Counted from the first letter of the stretch, positions 33,240 through 41,310 are shown. The stretch: 64,000 nt of DNA from Deltaproteobacteria bacterium (GCA_016218725.1 JACRDB010000098.1:1-64000); one strand, 5' to 3'. Notes: generated by a model from the sequence alone, not told the origin. Numbers and translations are program-made.

Positions 33240-34450
33240 GTGCGCGCTCCGACGATGAAAGGTGGCCGAAGCCGGCCTGGAAGAGTCCCAGGGTCCGTCA
33301 GGGCAAGGCCAGACCCGATTCGTCCAAGAGAGTCCATGCTGTCATTACGAAACACGATACTCTCTGTTATCGAGATCCCGGCAGCAGAACCTTGATAAAC
33401 AATAACCATACCACCATACAGTGGAATTGACAGATCTAAACCCCCGCTCGGAAAACCGACGACGAGATCATCGAAGCCATCCCCATTTGTGTCGCTTCCA
33501 CCAGCAAGCGCCGTCCCGAAATCACAACACTCAGCGGGTGACCGATTCAACCTTGCCGACCTCTCGGGCGCGACACCTGAACCAGAACCTGAAAAGATCA
33601 CCACGGTTCCGCCATGCTCTCCTGGAAGGCGAGGGTGCGGGAGTTGGTTGGGCATCCCTAGCGCGAAATCTGCGAAACCGTCACCATCGAAGTCACCTGG
33701 GGAGGAGACCCGGTCACCGAACTGGTTGTCCGCTGGGAACATCGGAGACGGCAGGATGCTGATAACTTCTTGAAGTCCTTCCTCACGACTACCGAATCGA
33801 ACTTCGGCCCCAGAGGAGGAACCACTTATGAGGTCTGCACTCCCGTCTCCGTTGACGTCTCCAATGCCGACTACGAACCCTCGAAACACTGGTCGGATCC
33901 TGCGATCTACCATCGGTCCAGATGGTCCGCCGCGCCAGAGTTGGAATTCACCATATGGGACGGCGATGTCAGCGTAGCCATCCTGATCGACGTCGCCAAC
34001 GATAACCGGGCGAGGGCGAATGAAGGGTGGAGTAGGCGGGTCCACGATGCGAACAGTAGCTCCAATACCAACGGGCGCACCAAAAAGCAAAAACGACCCA
34101 TTTTCGCTCAATGCGAGCGTGTCTGCGAAGCCATCACCATTGACGTCGCCGGTCGGAGAAGGCAGCGTGAATCGCTCCCGAAGGGTGGTCAGCCGCTCCA
34201 GGTGCGGACTGGAGTCAGGGTGCAAGCCTCGAATCAGGTAGACGAATGACTCTGCCTCAGGGGTCCGTCGGTAAGCTGCGCACAATGCATCTGGCGACCC
34301 ATCTCCGTTTATGTCTCCTATCGTAACGAATGCTGTGGAGCCGAAATTATGGAATGGGCTCTCAATCATGCGAATATTGGTAGTCGCGGATACCCCTAGA
34401 CCCCCGAGGATGACCGCGAGTTGATCAGGCCCCGGGACATTTGCTACGAC
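32900..34450. other. Locally AT-richer, foreign-looking segment
   Basis: By eye, this stretch has clearly more A+T and more relaxed codon third positions than the flanks (for example around 33350-33430, with AATAACC and ATACC runs). It covers the C-terminal propeller of the FG-GAP lipoprotein and the start of beta-helix protein 1. The boundaries fall inside genes, suggesting mosaic recombination. Confidence 0.6.
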
Positions 34451-35107
34451 GTCATCGTAGCCATCTCCGTTGAGATCATGGGAGGTCCCCCAGCTCGAAT
34501 CCACCGGGGTGTCCCGTCGCCCAACGAAGAACTCCCAGGTGGCGCTGGTCCAGGTGACGGCGCCGTCGCTCCCCAGGCCTCGCACGCGCCAGAAGACAAC
34601 GCCCGGGGAGAAGCGCGCCTCGGACCTCCATGAGGTGCCTGCGACCTCCACGGCGCGGAGCATCCTGGAGCACGGGCGGTCGCGGCACAGCTCGACTCTC
34701 GCGCGTGAGACACCGTCGGGGAGCACCCACCGCAGCGTCGGCCGCTGCGAGGTCGTCCGCCCGCCGGACGCGGGTGTGAGGAGCCTTGGTGGTAGCCGAC
34801 GGACCGACCCGTCGGTGGCGTCCGCCGAGGGCCGCGTGTCGGTGGCGGCGTCCACGCCGGTCTCCGTCCCGCCGTCCATGGCGGTACACACGCAGGACCC
34901 GTAGCGGAAGTCCTCGCCGCAGAGCTGGCTACCCGAGCGCCCGTCCGAGCAAGCACACGAGACACTACGGCCCGGTGTACACCGCCCGGGGTCGCCGCTG
35001 TCGGCAGCGTCTTCGGGAGCGCCGTTGTCCGTGGGTGCTGTGCCGTTGCCGCTGGTGCAGCCCAGCGCGAGGGCCAGCCACGCCGTCAAGAGCCGCGCGC
35101 CCTTCAT
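33212..35107 (-). CDS. FG-GAP/VCBS beta-propeller lipoprotein
   Basis: The protein has 631 residues with the lipobox LALGC (Cys17). A Cys-rich knot (CTPGRSVSCACSDGRSG, CGEDFRYGSCVC) and a fibronectin/Ig-like domain (about 110-205) precede a seven-bladed FG-GAP propeller. Its Ca-binding loops are DLNGDGYDD, DINGDGSPD, DVNGDGFAD, DVDQDGYAD, DVNGDGSAD, DFDGDGFAD and DTNGDGFDD. It is a surface adhesin-type protein. The propeller part is AT-richer than the N-terminus. The 3' end overlaps the next gene by 28 bases, so it is cotranscribed with the beta-helix genes. A TACGCT box lies 8 nt before the ATG at 35107, so it may also have its own promoter. Confidence 0.8.
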   Translation of the reverse strand: MKGARLLTAWLALALGCTSGNGTAPTDNGAPEDAADSGDPGRCTPGRSVSCACSDGRSGSQLCGEDFRYGSCVCTAMDGGTETGVDAATDTRPSADATDGSVRRLPPRLLTPASGGRTTSQRPTLRWVLPDGVSRARVELCRDRPCSRMLRAVEVAGTSWRSEARFSPGVVFWRVRGLGSDGAVTWTSATWEFFVGRRDTPVDSSWGTSHDLNGDGYDDVVANVPGPDQLAVILGGLGVSATTNIRMIESPFHNFGSTAFVTIGDINGDGSPDALCAAYRRTPEAESFVYLIRGLHPDSSPHLERLTTLRERFTLPSPTGDVNGDGFADTLALSENGSFLLFGAPVGIGATVRIVDPPTPPFIRPRPVIVGDVDQDGYADIAVPYGEFQLWRGGPSGPMVDRRIRPVFRGFVVGIGDVNGDGSADLISGSSSGAEVRFGSREEGLQEVISILPSPMFPADNQFGDRVSSPGDFDGDGFADFALGMPNQLPHPRLPGEHGGTVVIFSGSGSGVAPERSARLNRSPAECCDFGTALAGGSDTNGDGFDDLVVGFPSGGLDLSIPLYGGMVIVYQGSAAGISITESIVFRNDSMDSLGRIGSGLALTDPGTLPGRLRPPFIVGARTWDHLARSL

Positions 35108-35115
35108 GGTGGCCA

Positions 35116-35121
35116 AGCGTA
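35116..35121 (-). promoter_or_regulatory. -10-like hexamer TACGCT next to start codon
   Basis: Read on the minus strand, TGC-TACGCT ends 8 nt before the ATG at 35107, including a TGn extension. Confidence 0.42.
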
Positions 35122-35144
35122 GCACGGCGCCGCGCCCGGCGCCG

Positions 35145-35552
35145 TCACGCCGAGCGGCGGCGCGCGATCCCGGTGAGGGTGAAGGTGAGGGTCGTGCTCA
35201 CCTGCGCGGTGCTGACCGCCTTCCACCGGATGTACCGCAGGAGGGGCTTGTTGCCCGAGGATGCGAGCACCGCGTTCTTCACGCCGGTTCCCGAGATCGG
35301 GGCGAACTGCGTGGCCGGGGCGTTGGCCTCGTCCCAGGTCTCGTCCTCCACATCCTTCTGCATGCTGGTGATGAGGTACACGTTGCAGTTCTGCCCGCTG
35401 AAGCCGACGACGTTCAACTGGAGGTCGAGCTCCTCGTAGCCCGACACGTCCAGGGCCTGATCCAAGGGTTGCACCGCGGTGAAGGTCGCGGCGCCCGTGT
35501 TGGCGGTGGTCACCTTGATGGCGAACTCCGCGATCTTGATGAGGTCTCCCAT
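35145..35552 (-). CDS. Small beta-rich structural protein, paralogue of the split upstream gene
   Basis: The protein has 135 residues and no signal peptide. Beta-rich segments include QPLDQALDVSGYEELDLQLN, GQNCNVYLITSMQKDV and LLRYIRWKAVSTAQVSTTLT. The middle and end align with the split gene at 35577-35969 (PLNQALDIQGYNHLDLLLEV, LLRYLRWKVGAF). The pattern resembles small virion or fibre proteins, but I do not recognise the family. A GGAGGA ribosome site lies upstream of the ATG. It is the second gene of the tail-spike-like cassette. Confidence 0.62.
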   Translation of the reverse strand: MGDLIKIAEFAIKVTTANTGAATFTAVQPLDQALDVSGYEELDLQLNVVGFSGQNCNVYLITSMQKDVEDETWDEANAPATQFAPISGTGVKNAVLASSGNKPLLRYIRWKAVSTAQVSTTLTFTLTGIARRRSA

Positions 35553-35576
35553 GGTTCGTCTGTCCTCCGCTGTCCC

Positions 35577-35969
35577 TCAGGCCCGCCCGAGGCCCGCCAG
35601 GACGAACTGCGCCGTGCGACCGCTCCCGCCCGTGAAGGCCCCCACCTTCCACCGGAGGTACCGCAGGAGCCCGTACCACGGACCGAGGGCGATCTTCTGC
35701 GGGTCGCCCCCCACCGAGGTCACCGCCGCGAAGCTGTAGAGCCTGATCCAGCCATCGTTGCTCTTCACCTACATCCCCGTCCAAAGCTCCACCGTCAGGC
35801 TCGGGATGGTACCCGTCAGGCTCACCACCTCCAGGAGCAGGTCGAGGTGGTTGTACCCCTGGATGTCCAGTGCCTGGTTCAGTGGCTGCCACAACACCCC
35901 GGACACCAACTGGCTCTCCTTTACCAGGATCGGACCCACCGGCAGTCGCAGCACCTCGGCCATCTCCAC
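35577..35969 (-). pseudogene. Small beta-rich structural gene split by an in-frame amber codon
   Basis: The frame starts at ATG 35969 (MEMAEVLRLPVGPILVKESQ), runs to ELWTGM, hits TAG at 35769-35771 and continues at once in the same frame (VKSNDGWIRLYSFAAV ... LLRYLRWKVGAFTGGSG) to a stop at 35577. Together the two halves (131 codons) align over their length with the 135-residue paralogue just downstream. A single CAG-to-TAG or TGG-to-TAG change explains the split. A functional amber readthrough cannot be excluded, because both halves look well preserved. Confidence 0.72.
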
Positions 35970-36161
35970 GGGCTCCCTGAAGCACCACCCTGACCGTACA
36001 GCGACCGGTCGTCAAGGACAAGTTCTCCTTTTTTTTTGCGAACTTATGGAAATCAATGGGGATAATGTCGGTGGCGTCCCCGCGCCGTCCTCGAACGTCA
36101 GTCCGCCGCACCATGAGGGTCCACTACGCAACCTCGGTGGCCTCTGGCGCGATCACGGGGG
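35970..36161. promoter_or_regulatory. AT-rich divergent intergenic region, likely cassette promoter
   Basis: This 192-bp gap separates the minus-strand cassette from the plus-strand lamin-tail lipoprotein gene. It contains a T-run at 36031-36039 and AT-rich sequence at 36040-36070, unusual for this GC-rich window. TTGACG occurs on the minus strand near 36010-36020. No clear -10 partner could be fixed. Confidence 0.3.
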
Positions 36162-37733
36162 ATGCGCGTCCCTCGTGGCTTCTCCGTGCCGCTCGTCCTG
36201 GGGGCCTGCCTCGGCGCCCCGGAGCTCCCTCCCCGCCCCGAGGCCCCGGGGTCGCCCTCGCTGCTCGTCCCCGGCGGAGACCCCGCGAGGATCGCTCGCT
36301 TCGCGCGTGTGGGCCTGCGTTTCCGGCGCCCTCTGGGCCCCCTCCCGGAGGACGCCGGGTGGCTCTTCGCGGGCTCTCCCTCGGCGCGCGGCGCCCGCGA
36401 CCCCCTCCCGGCGCGCGCCACCCTCGACCCGCGGGACCCCGGCACCCTGTGGGTGCAGCCCTCCGCGGCGCTGCGCCCGGACCAGGAGGTCACCCTGGTG
36501 GTCCCGACGGCGCTGCGCGCGGCCGATGGCGCGCACCTCTCGCCCGAGGACGCTCGGTCGTGGGCCTTTGCGCTGCGGGTGGCGCCGGCTCGGGCGTGCG
36601 GCCCGGTGCTCGCCCTCGCGGCCCCGGAGGCGCCGCTGCCGACGCGCGTCGCGACGCTGTGGGTGCGCTTCGATCGCCCGGTGTTCTCCAGCGCCCCGGG
36701 GCGCGAGCTCTCCGTCGAGGACCCCAGCGGGCTCCCGCTCCGGACGCGCTCGGGCCTCGACTGCGAGGACCCCGAGGGGGGCTCCCGCTGCGGCTGGGTG
36801 CAGCTCCTCGCGGCCCCCGCCGAGGGTGTCTCCTGGCGGGTGACCGCCCCGAGGCTCCACTCGCGCCGCGGGGTGCCCGCCGAGGAAGCCCCCCGGAGCT
36901 TCACCGTAGACCGCGCCCAGAGGCCGACCCTTCCAGCGTTTGCGACGCCCGTGGTGTGCGCCCCGGAGGAGCGCGCCGCGGGCGGGGCATGTGTGCTCTC
37001 CCAGGGCCGGTGGCTCGTGGTGCGCGCCGCCACGGACGTCCCTTCCGTGCTCCGCGGGGAGCTCACCGCGGGCGTGTCCGTGGGCGTGGCCCTGAGCGGC
37101 CCGTCGCGGGAGCACACGCTCCGGCTCCCGGTGCCCTCGCCCGGCGCCGTCCACGCCCTGCGGATGGTGGTGTATGGCTCCGACGGAGCGCGCAGCGCCG
37201 AGCGGGTGCTGTGGCCCCTCGAGACTACCCTGGCCCGGCCTCGGGTGCGCGTCTCCGAGGTTCTCTCCAGGCCCCTCGGAGAGAGCGCCCAGGAGTACGT
37301 GGAGCTCTTCAACGCCGAGGCGAGACCCGCCTGGGTGGGGGGCTACCTCCTGCGCACCGGGAGCGGCGCCTCGGAGCTCCCCCGCGAGGCCGTGATCCCC
37401 GCGAGGGGCCGCGCCCTGGTGGTAGGTCCCGCGTTCGATCCGAGGGGCTCGCCCCGGCGAGGGGACCCTCCCGTGGAGCCCGGCGCCGTGGTGTGGCGCC
37501 TCGGGGCCACCCTCGCCTCGCAGGGATTGCGAGACAGCGGCGCCGATTTGTGGCTCACGGACCCACAGGGTGTGACGGTGTCGTTCTTCCCGGGGGGTGA
37601 CCCTGCGCTCGCCCCGAGGGCTGGCGTGGGGCTTGTGCGGGCGGAGCCGGACCTGGAGGAGGGTGACCCCGCGGCGTGGGCCTACGACGAGGCCGGGGGC
37701 AGTACGCCGGGCGGGGCCGACAGGTTACGCTGA
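36162..37733 (+). CDS. Lipoprotein with Ig-like domains and a lamin-tail domain
   Basis: The protein has 523 residues with the lipobox LVLGAC (Cys16). The N-terminal half has bacterial Ig-like strands (VGLRFRRPLGPLPEDAGWLF, ATLWVRFDRPVFSSAPG). The C-terminal part is a lamin-tail (LTD) domain: VRVSEVLSRPLGESAQEYVE, LFNAEARPAWVGGYLL and IPARGRALVVG are classic. LTD domains in bacteria occur on secreted or surface proteins, often with nucleases or phosphatases. Here no enzyme is fused, so it is likely a surface scaffold or anchor. It is convergent with the small secreted protein gene 17 nt downstream. Confidence 0.78.
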   Translation: MRVPRGFSVPLVLGACLGAPELPPRPEAPGSPSLLVPGGDPARIARFARVGLRFRRPLGPLPEDAGWLFAGSPSARGARDPLPARATLDPRDPGTLWVQPSAALRPDQEVTLVVPTALRAADGAHLSPEDARSWAFALRVAPARACGPVLALAAPEAPLPTRVATLWVRFDRPVFSSAPGRELSVEDPSGLPLRTRSGLDCEDPEGGSRCGWVQLLAAPAEGVSWRVTAPRLHSRRGVPAEEAPRSFTVDRAQRPTLPAFATPVVCAPEERAAGGACVLSQGRWLVVRAATDVPSVLRGELTAGVSVGVALSGPSREHTLRLPVPSPGAVHALRMVVYGSDGARSAERVLWPLETTLARPRVRVSEVLSRPLGESAQEYVELFNAEARPAWVGGYLLRTGSGASELPREAVIPARGRALVVGPAFDPRGSPRRGDPPVEPGAVVWRLGATLASQGLRDSGADLWLTDPQGVTVSFFPGGDPALAPRAGVGLVRAEPDLEEGDPAAWAYDEAGGSTPGGADRLR

Positions 37734-37750
37734 GCGGTGCGCGCGCGGGT

Positions 37751-38011
37751 TCAGATGTTCTCCGCGGCCTTGAAGAGCTCGCTCACGAAGTTCTCCCGGA
37801 TGCGCAGGAGCGAGATGGACGCTCCGCGGCGGCGGACAAAGCCCCTCACGCCGTCGGGCACGATGAGCTGGCCCTGCACCAGCTCGTCGGTGAAGCTCAC
37901 CTCCTGGGAGGGGTTCGGCGCGGCCGAGGGCGCGCGTCCCACCTCCTGGGCGAAGGCGCTGGTGCTCATGCTGAGGAGGGCTACGAGGACGAGGCCGATG
38001 CGTCGGGTCAT
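37751..38011 (-). CDS. Small secreted protein
   Basis: The protein has 86 residues. A clear signal peptide (RRIGLVLVALLSMSTSAFA, cleavage before QE) is followed by about 63 mature residues ending ISLLRIRENFVSELFKAAENI. This basic/hydrophobic tail resembles small myxobacterial periplasmic proteins of unknown role (FVxExLKxxExI type). The start at 38011 is chosen because it gives the complete signal peptide. No partner is evident. It could be a small envelope or stress protein. Confidence 0.64.
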   Translation of the reverse strand: MTRRIGLVLVALLSMSTSAFAQEVGRAPSAAPNPSQEVSFTDELVQGQLIVPDGVRGFVRRRGASISLLRIRENFVSELFKAAENI

Positions 38012-38096
38012 GGGGGTGATCCTTGCGGAGGGTGGTGGCTCTCTCCGACGGGGCACCCCGCGAGAAGTTCTCTCCGACGGCGTTTTGCGCTTCGGG

Positions 38097-38102
38097 TACC
38101 CT
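38097..38102 (+). promoter_or_regulatory. -10-like hexamer TACCCT near start codon
   Basis: CGGG-TACCCT ends 9 nt before the ATG at 38112. Confidence 0.42.
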
Positions 38103-38111
38103 TGTGGGGTG

Positions 38112-38942
38112 ATGGACGCATTCCCTGGCAGGGACCTTGGGAGGGTGGCGCTGGCGGTGCTGGTCCCGCTGGGGGCGCTGGCCCTGGTCGCGCCGTATGT
38201 GCCGCTCCCGCGGCCTCCGGCGCAGGGGGAGGTGTCGGCCCTCGCGGCGGCGCTGGCCTTCGGGATCACGGCGGGGGCGCTCCTCCTGGCGGCGTACCTG
38301 GTCCCCGCGGCGTGGCTGGGGCGCGCGCGCAACGGCGCGCTGGTGGTGGGCGCGGGGCTCGCGCTCGCGGCGCTGTCCAGGGTCGTGCCGCCGGCGGCGT
38401 CGGGGCTCCTCGGGTCCCTCGCGGTGGTGCTGGTGGCCTCGGTGCCGGGGGCCGCGGTGGGCGAGCGCATCGCGCACCCGGGGCACCTCCTGGCCGTGGC
38501 GCTCACGTCCACCGCGGTGGACCTCTGGAGCGTCTACGCGCCGCGGGGCGTGACCCACGCCGTGGTGCAGCAGCCCGTGCTCCTGGAGCTCCTCACGCTC
38601 CGCGCGGCCATCCCCCCGGAGCGCGCCCCGTCGCCCATGATCGGTTTCGGGGACGTGGTCTTCGCGGTCTTGTACCTCTCGGTCTCGCGGCGCTTCGGGC
38701 TCGGGCTCCGGCGCACCACCGCGGCGCTTGGCGCGGGGCTCCTGGCGGCGGGCGTGGCGGCGATGACCCTCGGGCTCCCGGGGGGCGTGCCCGCGCTGCC
38801 GTTCCTGGGCTTCGCCGTGGTGCTCGCGCACCGGGAGGCCCGGAGCGTGCCGCCCGGGGACCGCAGGACCACGCTCCTGGCCGCGGCCCTGGTGGTGGCC
38901 GCGGTGGCGCGCGTCGCGTGGCTCTTCCGCCACGGGTGGTGA
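38112..38942 (+). CDS. Integral membrane protein, function unknown
   Basis: The protein has 276 residues and about eight predicted membrane segments (ALAVLVPLGALALVAPYVPL, ALAFGITAGALLLAAYLVP, LGSLAVVLVASVPG, GAGLLAAGVAAMTLGL, LLAAALVVAAVARVAWLF). A periplasmic or cytoplasmic loop with PIIGFGDVV-like sequence (PSPMIGFGDVVFAVLYLS) resembles the presenilin/prepilin-peptidase GxGD pattern, but the second Asp is not clear, so no enzyme is claimed. It sits between convergent neighbours and has its own promoter-like box. Confidence 0.62.
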   Translation: MDAFPGRDLGRVALAVLVPLGALALVAPYVPLPRPPAQGEVSALAAALAFGITAGALLLAAYLVPAAWLGRARNGALVVGAGLALAALSRVVPPAASGLLGSLAVVLVASVPGAAVGERIAHPGHLLAVALTSTAVDLWSVYAPRGVTHAVVQQPVLLELLTLRAAIPPERAPSPMIGFGDVVFAVLYLSVSRRFGLGLRRTTAALGAGLLAAGVAAMTLGLPGGVPALPFLGFAVVLAHREARSVPPGDRRTTLLAAALVVAAVARVAWLFRHGW

Positions 38943-38950
38943 GGCCCCCC

Positions 38951-41137
38951 TCAGCGGTCCCAGCGCAGGCCCAGGAGCACCTGGCCGAAGCCCCCGGGGA
39001 AGATCCCCTCGGGGGAGCGCGAGGCGATGTACACCCTCGGGCGACCCTGGTCGGTGAAGTACCCCTGGAGGTTCTTCACCGTGAGGCTCACGCCCAGGCC
39101 CGAGCGGCGGTGCGTGTAGCGCGCGGCGAGGTCGAGCGTATGGTACGCGGGGATCGGGCCGAAGAGCCCGTCGGCGCTGCCCACGGTGGAGTTCTCCCGG
39201 TCGGAGAAGTGCGCGCTGGCGAAGAACCACGTGGCCTGGGCGCTCCAGCCCGAGGGGTGCTCCACCCCCGCGGTGAGGGCCAGCGTGTGGGGCACCGCGT
39301 AGGGGACCATGCGCCCGTGGAACTCCCCGCCCCGGAAGCGCGCGTCCACCAGGGTGTAGCGCGCGCCCAGGAGCACGTTGGTGGGTGCGCGCAGGAGCCT
39401 CCCGAGCTCCACCTGGGCGCTGGCCTCGACGCCCGTGTGCAGGCTCCGCCCGCCGTTCTCGAACTCGCTCTCCTGGCCCGAGACGGTCACGATCTCGTTC
39501 TGGAAGTCCAGGAGGAAGGCCGTGGCCTCGGCCCGGAGCCAGGAGCCTTCGGTCCAGCGCGCGCCGGCCTCGTAGTTGAGCGAGCGCTCGGCGTCCAGGC
39601 CCCGGTCGCGCCCGGTGGCGGTGATCGCCGCGGCGATCCGGGGCGGGGCGTAGCCCACGTGCATCCCGCCGAAGAGCGTCAGCCGCGGGGACGACCACGC
39701 CAGGCTCACCCCGGGGATCACGTCCACGCTGCGCCCGGAGCCCTCGCGGAACACATCCACGCCCGCGTCCCGGCGGATGGTGCGGGTGAAGAAATAGCTC
39801 TCCAGCCGTACCCCCGGCGTGAGCTGCACGCGCTCGGACAGGTGCAGCCGGTCCTGGAGGTACGCCGCGAAGGCCGTGCCCCGCCGGACCTCGTCGCTGG
39901 CCAGGGCCCCGGCCCTCGCGGTGGCCCCGTCGCCCAGGAGCACCTGGAGCGCGGCGCTCTCGCCCAGGACGCGGGCCCCGAGGTCGAGCTCGTGGCGCAG
40001 GCCCGCCGTGCGCAGGCGCCCCCGGAGCCGGGGCTCCACGCCCCAGACCTCGTAGCCCCGGTCGTTGGAGAGGGATGCGTCCCGGAGGTAGATCGCCCCG
40101 CGGCGGGTGCCCTGGTCCCCGACGATGCGCTCGTAGAGGAGCCCCGGCACGGGCTCGCGGTCGTAGCGCTGGCGGTCCCAGTCGCGCTGCGTGGCGTACG
40201 CGTACACCAGCGTCTGGAGCTGCCAGGCCTCGCTCGGGCGCCACGTATGGATGAGCCCCACGCTGTAGCGCCGCACCCGAAAGAACTCGTACGGCACCGG
40301 GTTCTGCGTGGGGTCCCGCTGGAACATGGACTCCGTCAGCCCGAGGTACGTGGACAGGCTCCCTTCGTTGTAGAGCCCGAGGCGCAGGAGGAGCTCGCTC
40401 CTGGCGCTGGTGCGCAGGGACACCTTGCCGAAGAGGTCCGTGACCTCGAAGTTCATCCCCCGGAAGCCGTCTCCCTGGCGCCGCAGCGCGCTCACCAGGA
40501 AGCCTGCGCCCCCGATGCGGTTGCCCGCGGTCACCTGGCCCAGGAGCAGCCCCCGGTCGCCCACGGCGCCCCGCACGGTCCAGGTGGGCCCCGCGGGGAT
40601 CGCCGGGGTCACATAATTGATCACCCCGCCGATGGTCTGAGGCCCGAAGAGAATCCCCCCGGAGCCCCGCACCACCTCCAGCCGCCCCATGCGGTCAATG
40701 GGCGGGTTGTAGTACATCTCCGGCTCGCTGTAGGGCGCCAGCGAGATCGGGATCCCGTCCTCCAGCAGCAACACCCGGCGGCTGCGCGTGGGGTCCAGGC
40801 CCCGCACGGAGATGTTCGGCCGCAGCCCCATGCCCTCTTCGTCCCGCGCGTACACCCCGGGCACCCGCCGGAGCGCCTCGTTGGCCGTCATGGGCTGCGT
40901 GCGCTGGAGCTCCCTCTCGGTCACCACCGTCGTCGCCCCGGGCACCCGCTCCAACGAGCGCGACGAGGACCCCACCACCCGCACCTCCGCCACGGGCTCC
41001 TCGCCCTCCCCGGGAGGCGCGGGCGTCGCCGCAGGGGCCCTTGGCGCCACAGGAGGCGTCGGCTGCCCCAACGATCGTGTAGGGAAAAGTCCTACCCCAA
41101 GGGAAGCTGTGAAAGCGATCCTGAGAATGATTCGCAT
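38951..41137 (-). CDS. TonB-dependent outer-membrane receptor (FecA/siderophore type)
   Basis: The protein has 728 residues. A signal peptide (to about 24) and a Pro-rich stretch are followed by the plug domain: VTERELQRTQPMTANEALRR, VPGVYARDEEGMGLRPNISV, RGLDPTRSRRVLLLEDGIPI and GGVINYVT. The C-terminal 22-stranded barrel follows, ending FGQVLLGLRWDR. A TonB box-like EVRVVG lies after the linker. It closely resembles FecA/FyuA-type receptors for ferric citrate or siderophores. A Fur-box-like 19-mer overlaps the start codon, consistent with iron repression. It stands divergent from a tRNA-Cys gene, with no adjacent ABC transporter or TonB. Ligand unknown. Confidence 0.9.
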   Translation of the reverse strand: MRIILRIAFTASLGVGLFPTRSLGQPTPPVAPRAPAATPAPPGEGEEPVAEVRVVGSSSRSLERVPGATTVVTERELQRTQPMTANEALRRVPGVYARDEEGMGLRPNISVRGLDPTRSRRVLLLEDGIPISLAPYSEPEMYYNPPIDRMGRLEVVRGSGGILFGPQTIGGVINYVTPAIPAGPTWTVRGAVGDRGLLLGQVTAGNRIGGAGFLVSALRRQGDGFRGMNFEVTDLFGKVSLRTSARSELLLRLGLYNEGSLSTYLGLTESMFQRDPTQNPVPYEFFRVRRYSVGLIHTWRPSEAWQLQTLVYAYATQRDWDRQRYDREPVPGLLYERIVGDQGTRRGAIYLRDASLSNDRGYEVWGVEPRLRGRLRTAGLRHELDLGARVLGESAALQVLLGDGATARAGALASDEVRRGTAFAAYLQDRLHLSERVQLTPGVRLESYFFTRTIRRDAGVDVFREGSGRSVDVIPGVSLAWSSPRLTLFGGMHVGYAPPRIAAAITATGRDRGLDAERSLNYEAGARWTEGSWLRAEATAFLLDFQNEIVTVSGQESEFENGGRSLHTGVEASAQVELGRLLRAPTNVLLGARYTLVDARFRGGEFHGRMVPYAVPHTLALTAGVEHPSGWSAQATWFFASAHFSDRENSTVGSADGLFGPIPAYHTLDLAARYTHRRSGLGVSLTVKNLQGYFTDQGRPRVYIASRSPEGIFPGGFGQVLLGLRWDR

Positions 41138-41141
41138 GATC
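41123..41141. promoter_or_regulatory. Fur-box-like 19-mer overlapping the receptor start codon
   Basis: GAGAATGATTCGCATGATC matches the Fur 19-bp consensus at 14 of 19 positions. It is centred on the ATG (41137-41135 on the minus strand), and a wider CCTGAG/CTCAGG dyad surrounds it. If transcription starts close to the ATG, as the TATGTC at 41149-41154 suggests, Fur here would block RNA polymerase. Confidence 0.45.
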
Positions 41142-41148
41142 GCTCAGG

Positions 41149-41154
41149 GACATA
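41149..41154 (-). promoter_or_regulatory. -10-like hexamer TATGTC near start codon
   Basis: Read on the minus strand, TATGTC ends 11 nt before the ATG at 41137. Confidence 0.32.
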
Positions 41155-41238
41155 GCGCCTGGGATGGGCAGAGGTCAACAGGTGGGGGGGTCCGACTTGA
41201 CAACGCCGGGGCCCGATGGGACACCAGCGATCCCTTCT

Positions 41239-41310
41239 GGTGCGGTAGCCAAGTGGCCAGGCAACGGTTTGCAAAACCGTGATACGTGGGTTCAAATCCC
41301 ATCCGCACCT
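41239..41310 (+). tRNA. trnC: tRNA-Cys (anticodon GCA)
   Basis: This 72-nt cloverleaf has acceptor stem GGTGCGG/CCGCACC, D arm GCC...GGC, anticodon stem ACGGT/ACCGT with loop TTGCAAA (anticodon GCA) and T arm GTGGG/CCCAT around TTCAAAT. The discriminator is T, as expected for tRNA-Cys. The 3' CCA is not encoded. It is transcribed towards the sulfatase gene, whose start is 54 nt downstream. Its position next to accessory-looking genes makes it a possible integration site, but no att repeat was seen. Confidence 0.95.

Noticed and set aside
161..35771. Reassignment of TAG as a sense codon (two frames run through TAG)
   Set aside because: TAG is the ordinary stop of several intact genes here (13738, 26768, 28811, 60460, 63710), so the two in-frame TAG codons are best read as mutations.
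28941..35969. Complete prophage
   Set aside because: No terminase, portal, capsid, tail tube, integrase or lysis genes in the window; only spike-like and surface-like proteins are present.
36031..36070. Rho-independent terminator or riboswitch in the AT-rich gap
   Set aside because: The T-run has no stable GC stem in front of it on either strand, and no known riboswitch core is visible.
38112..38942. Presenilin/prepilin-type GxGD protease
   Set aside because: One MIGFGD block is seen, but the second catalytic aspartate and the usual Cys motifs are absent, so only a membrane protein is called.
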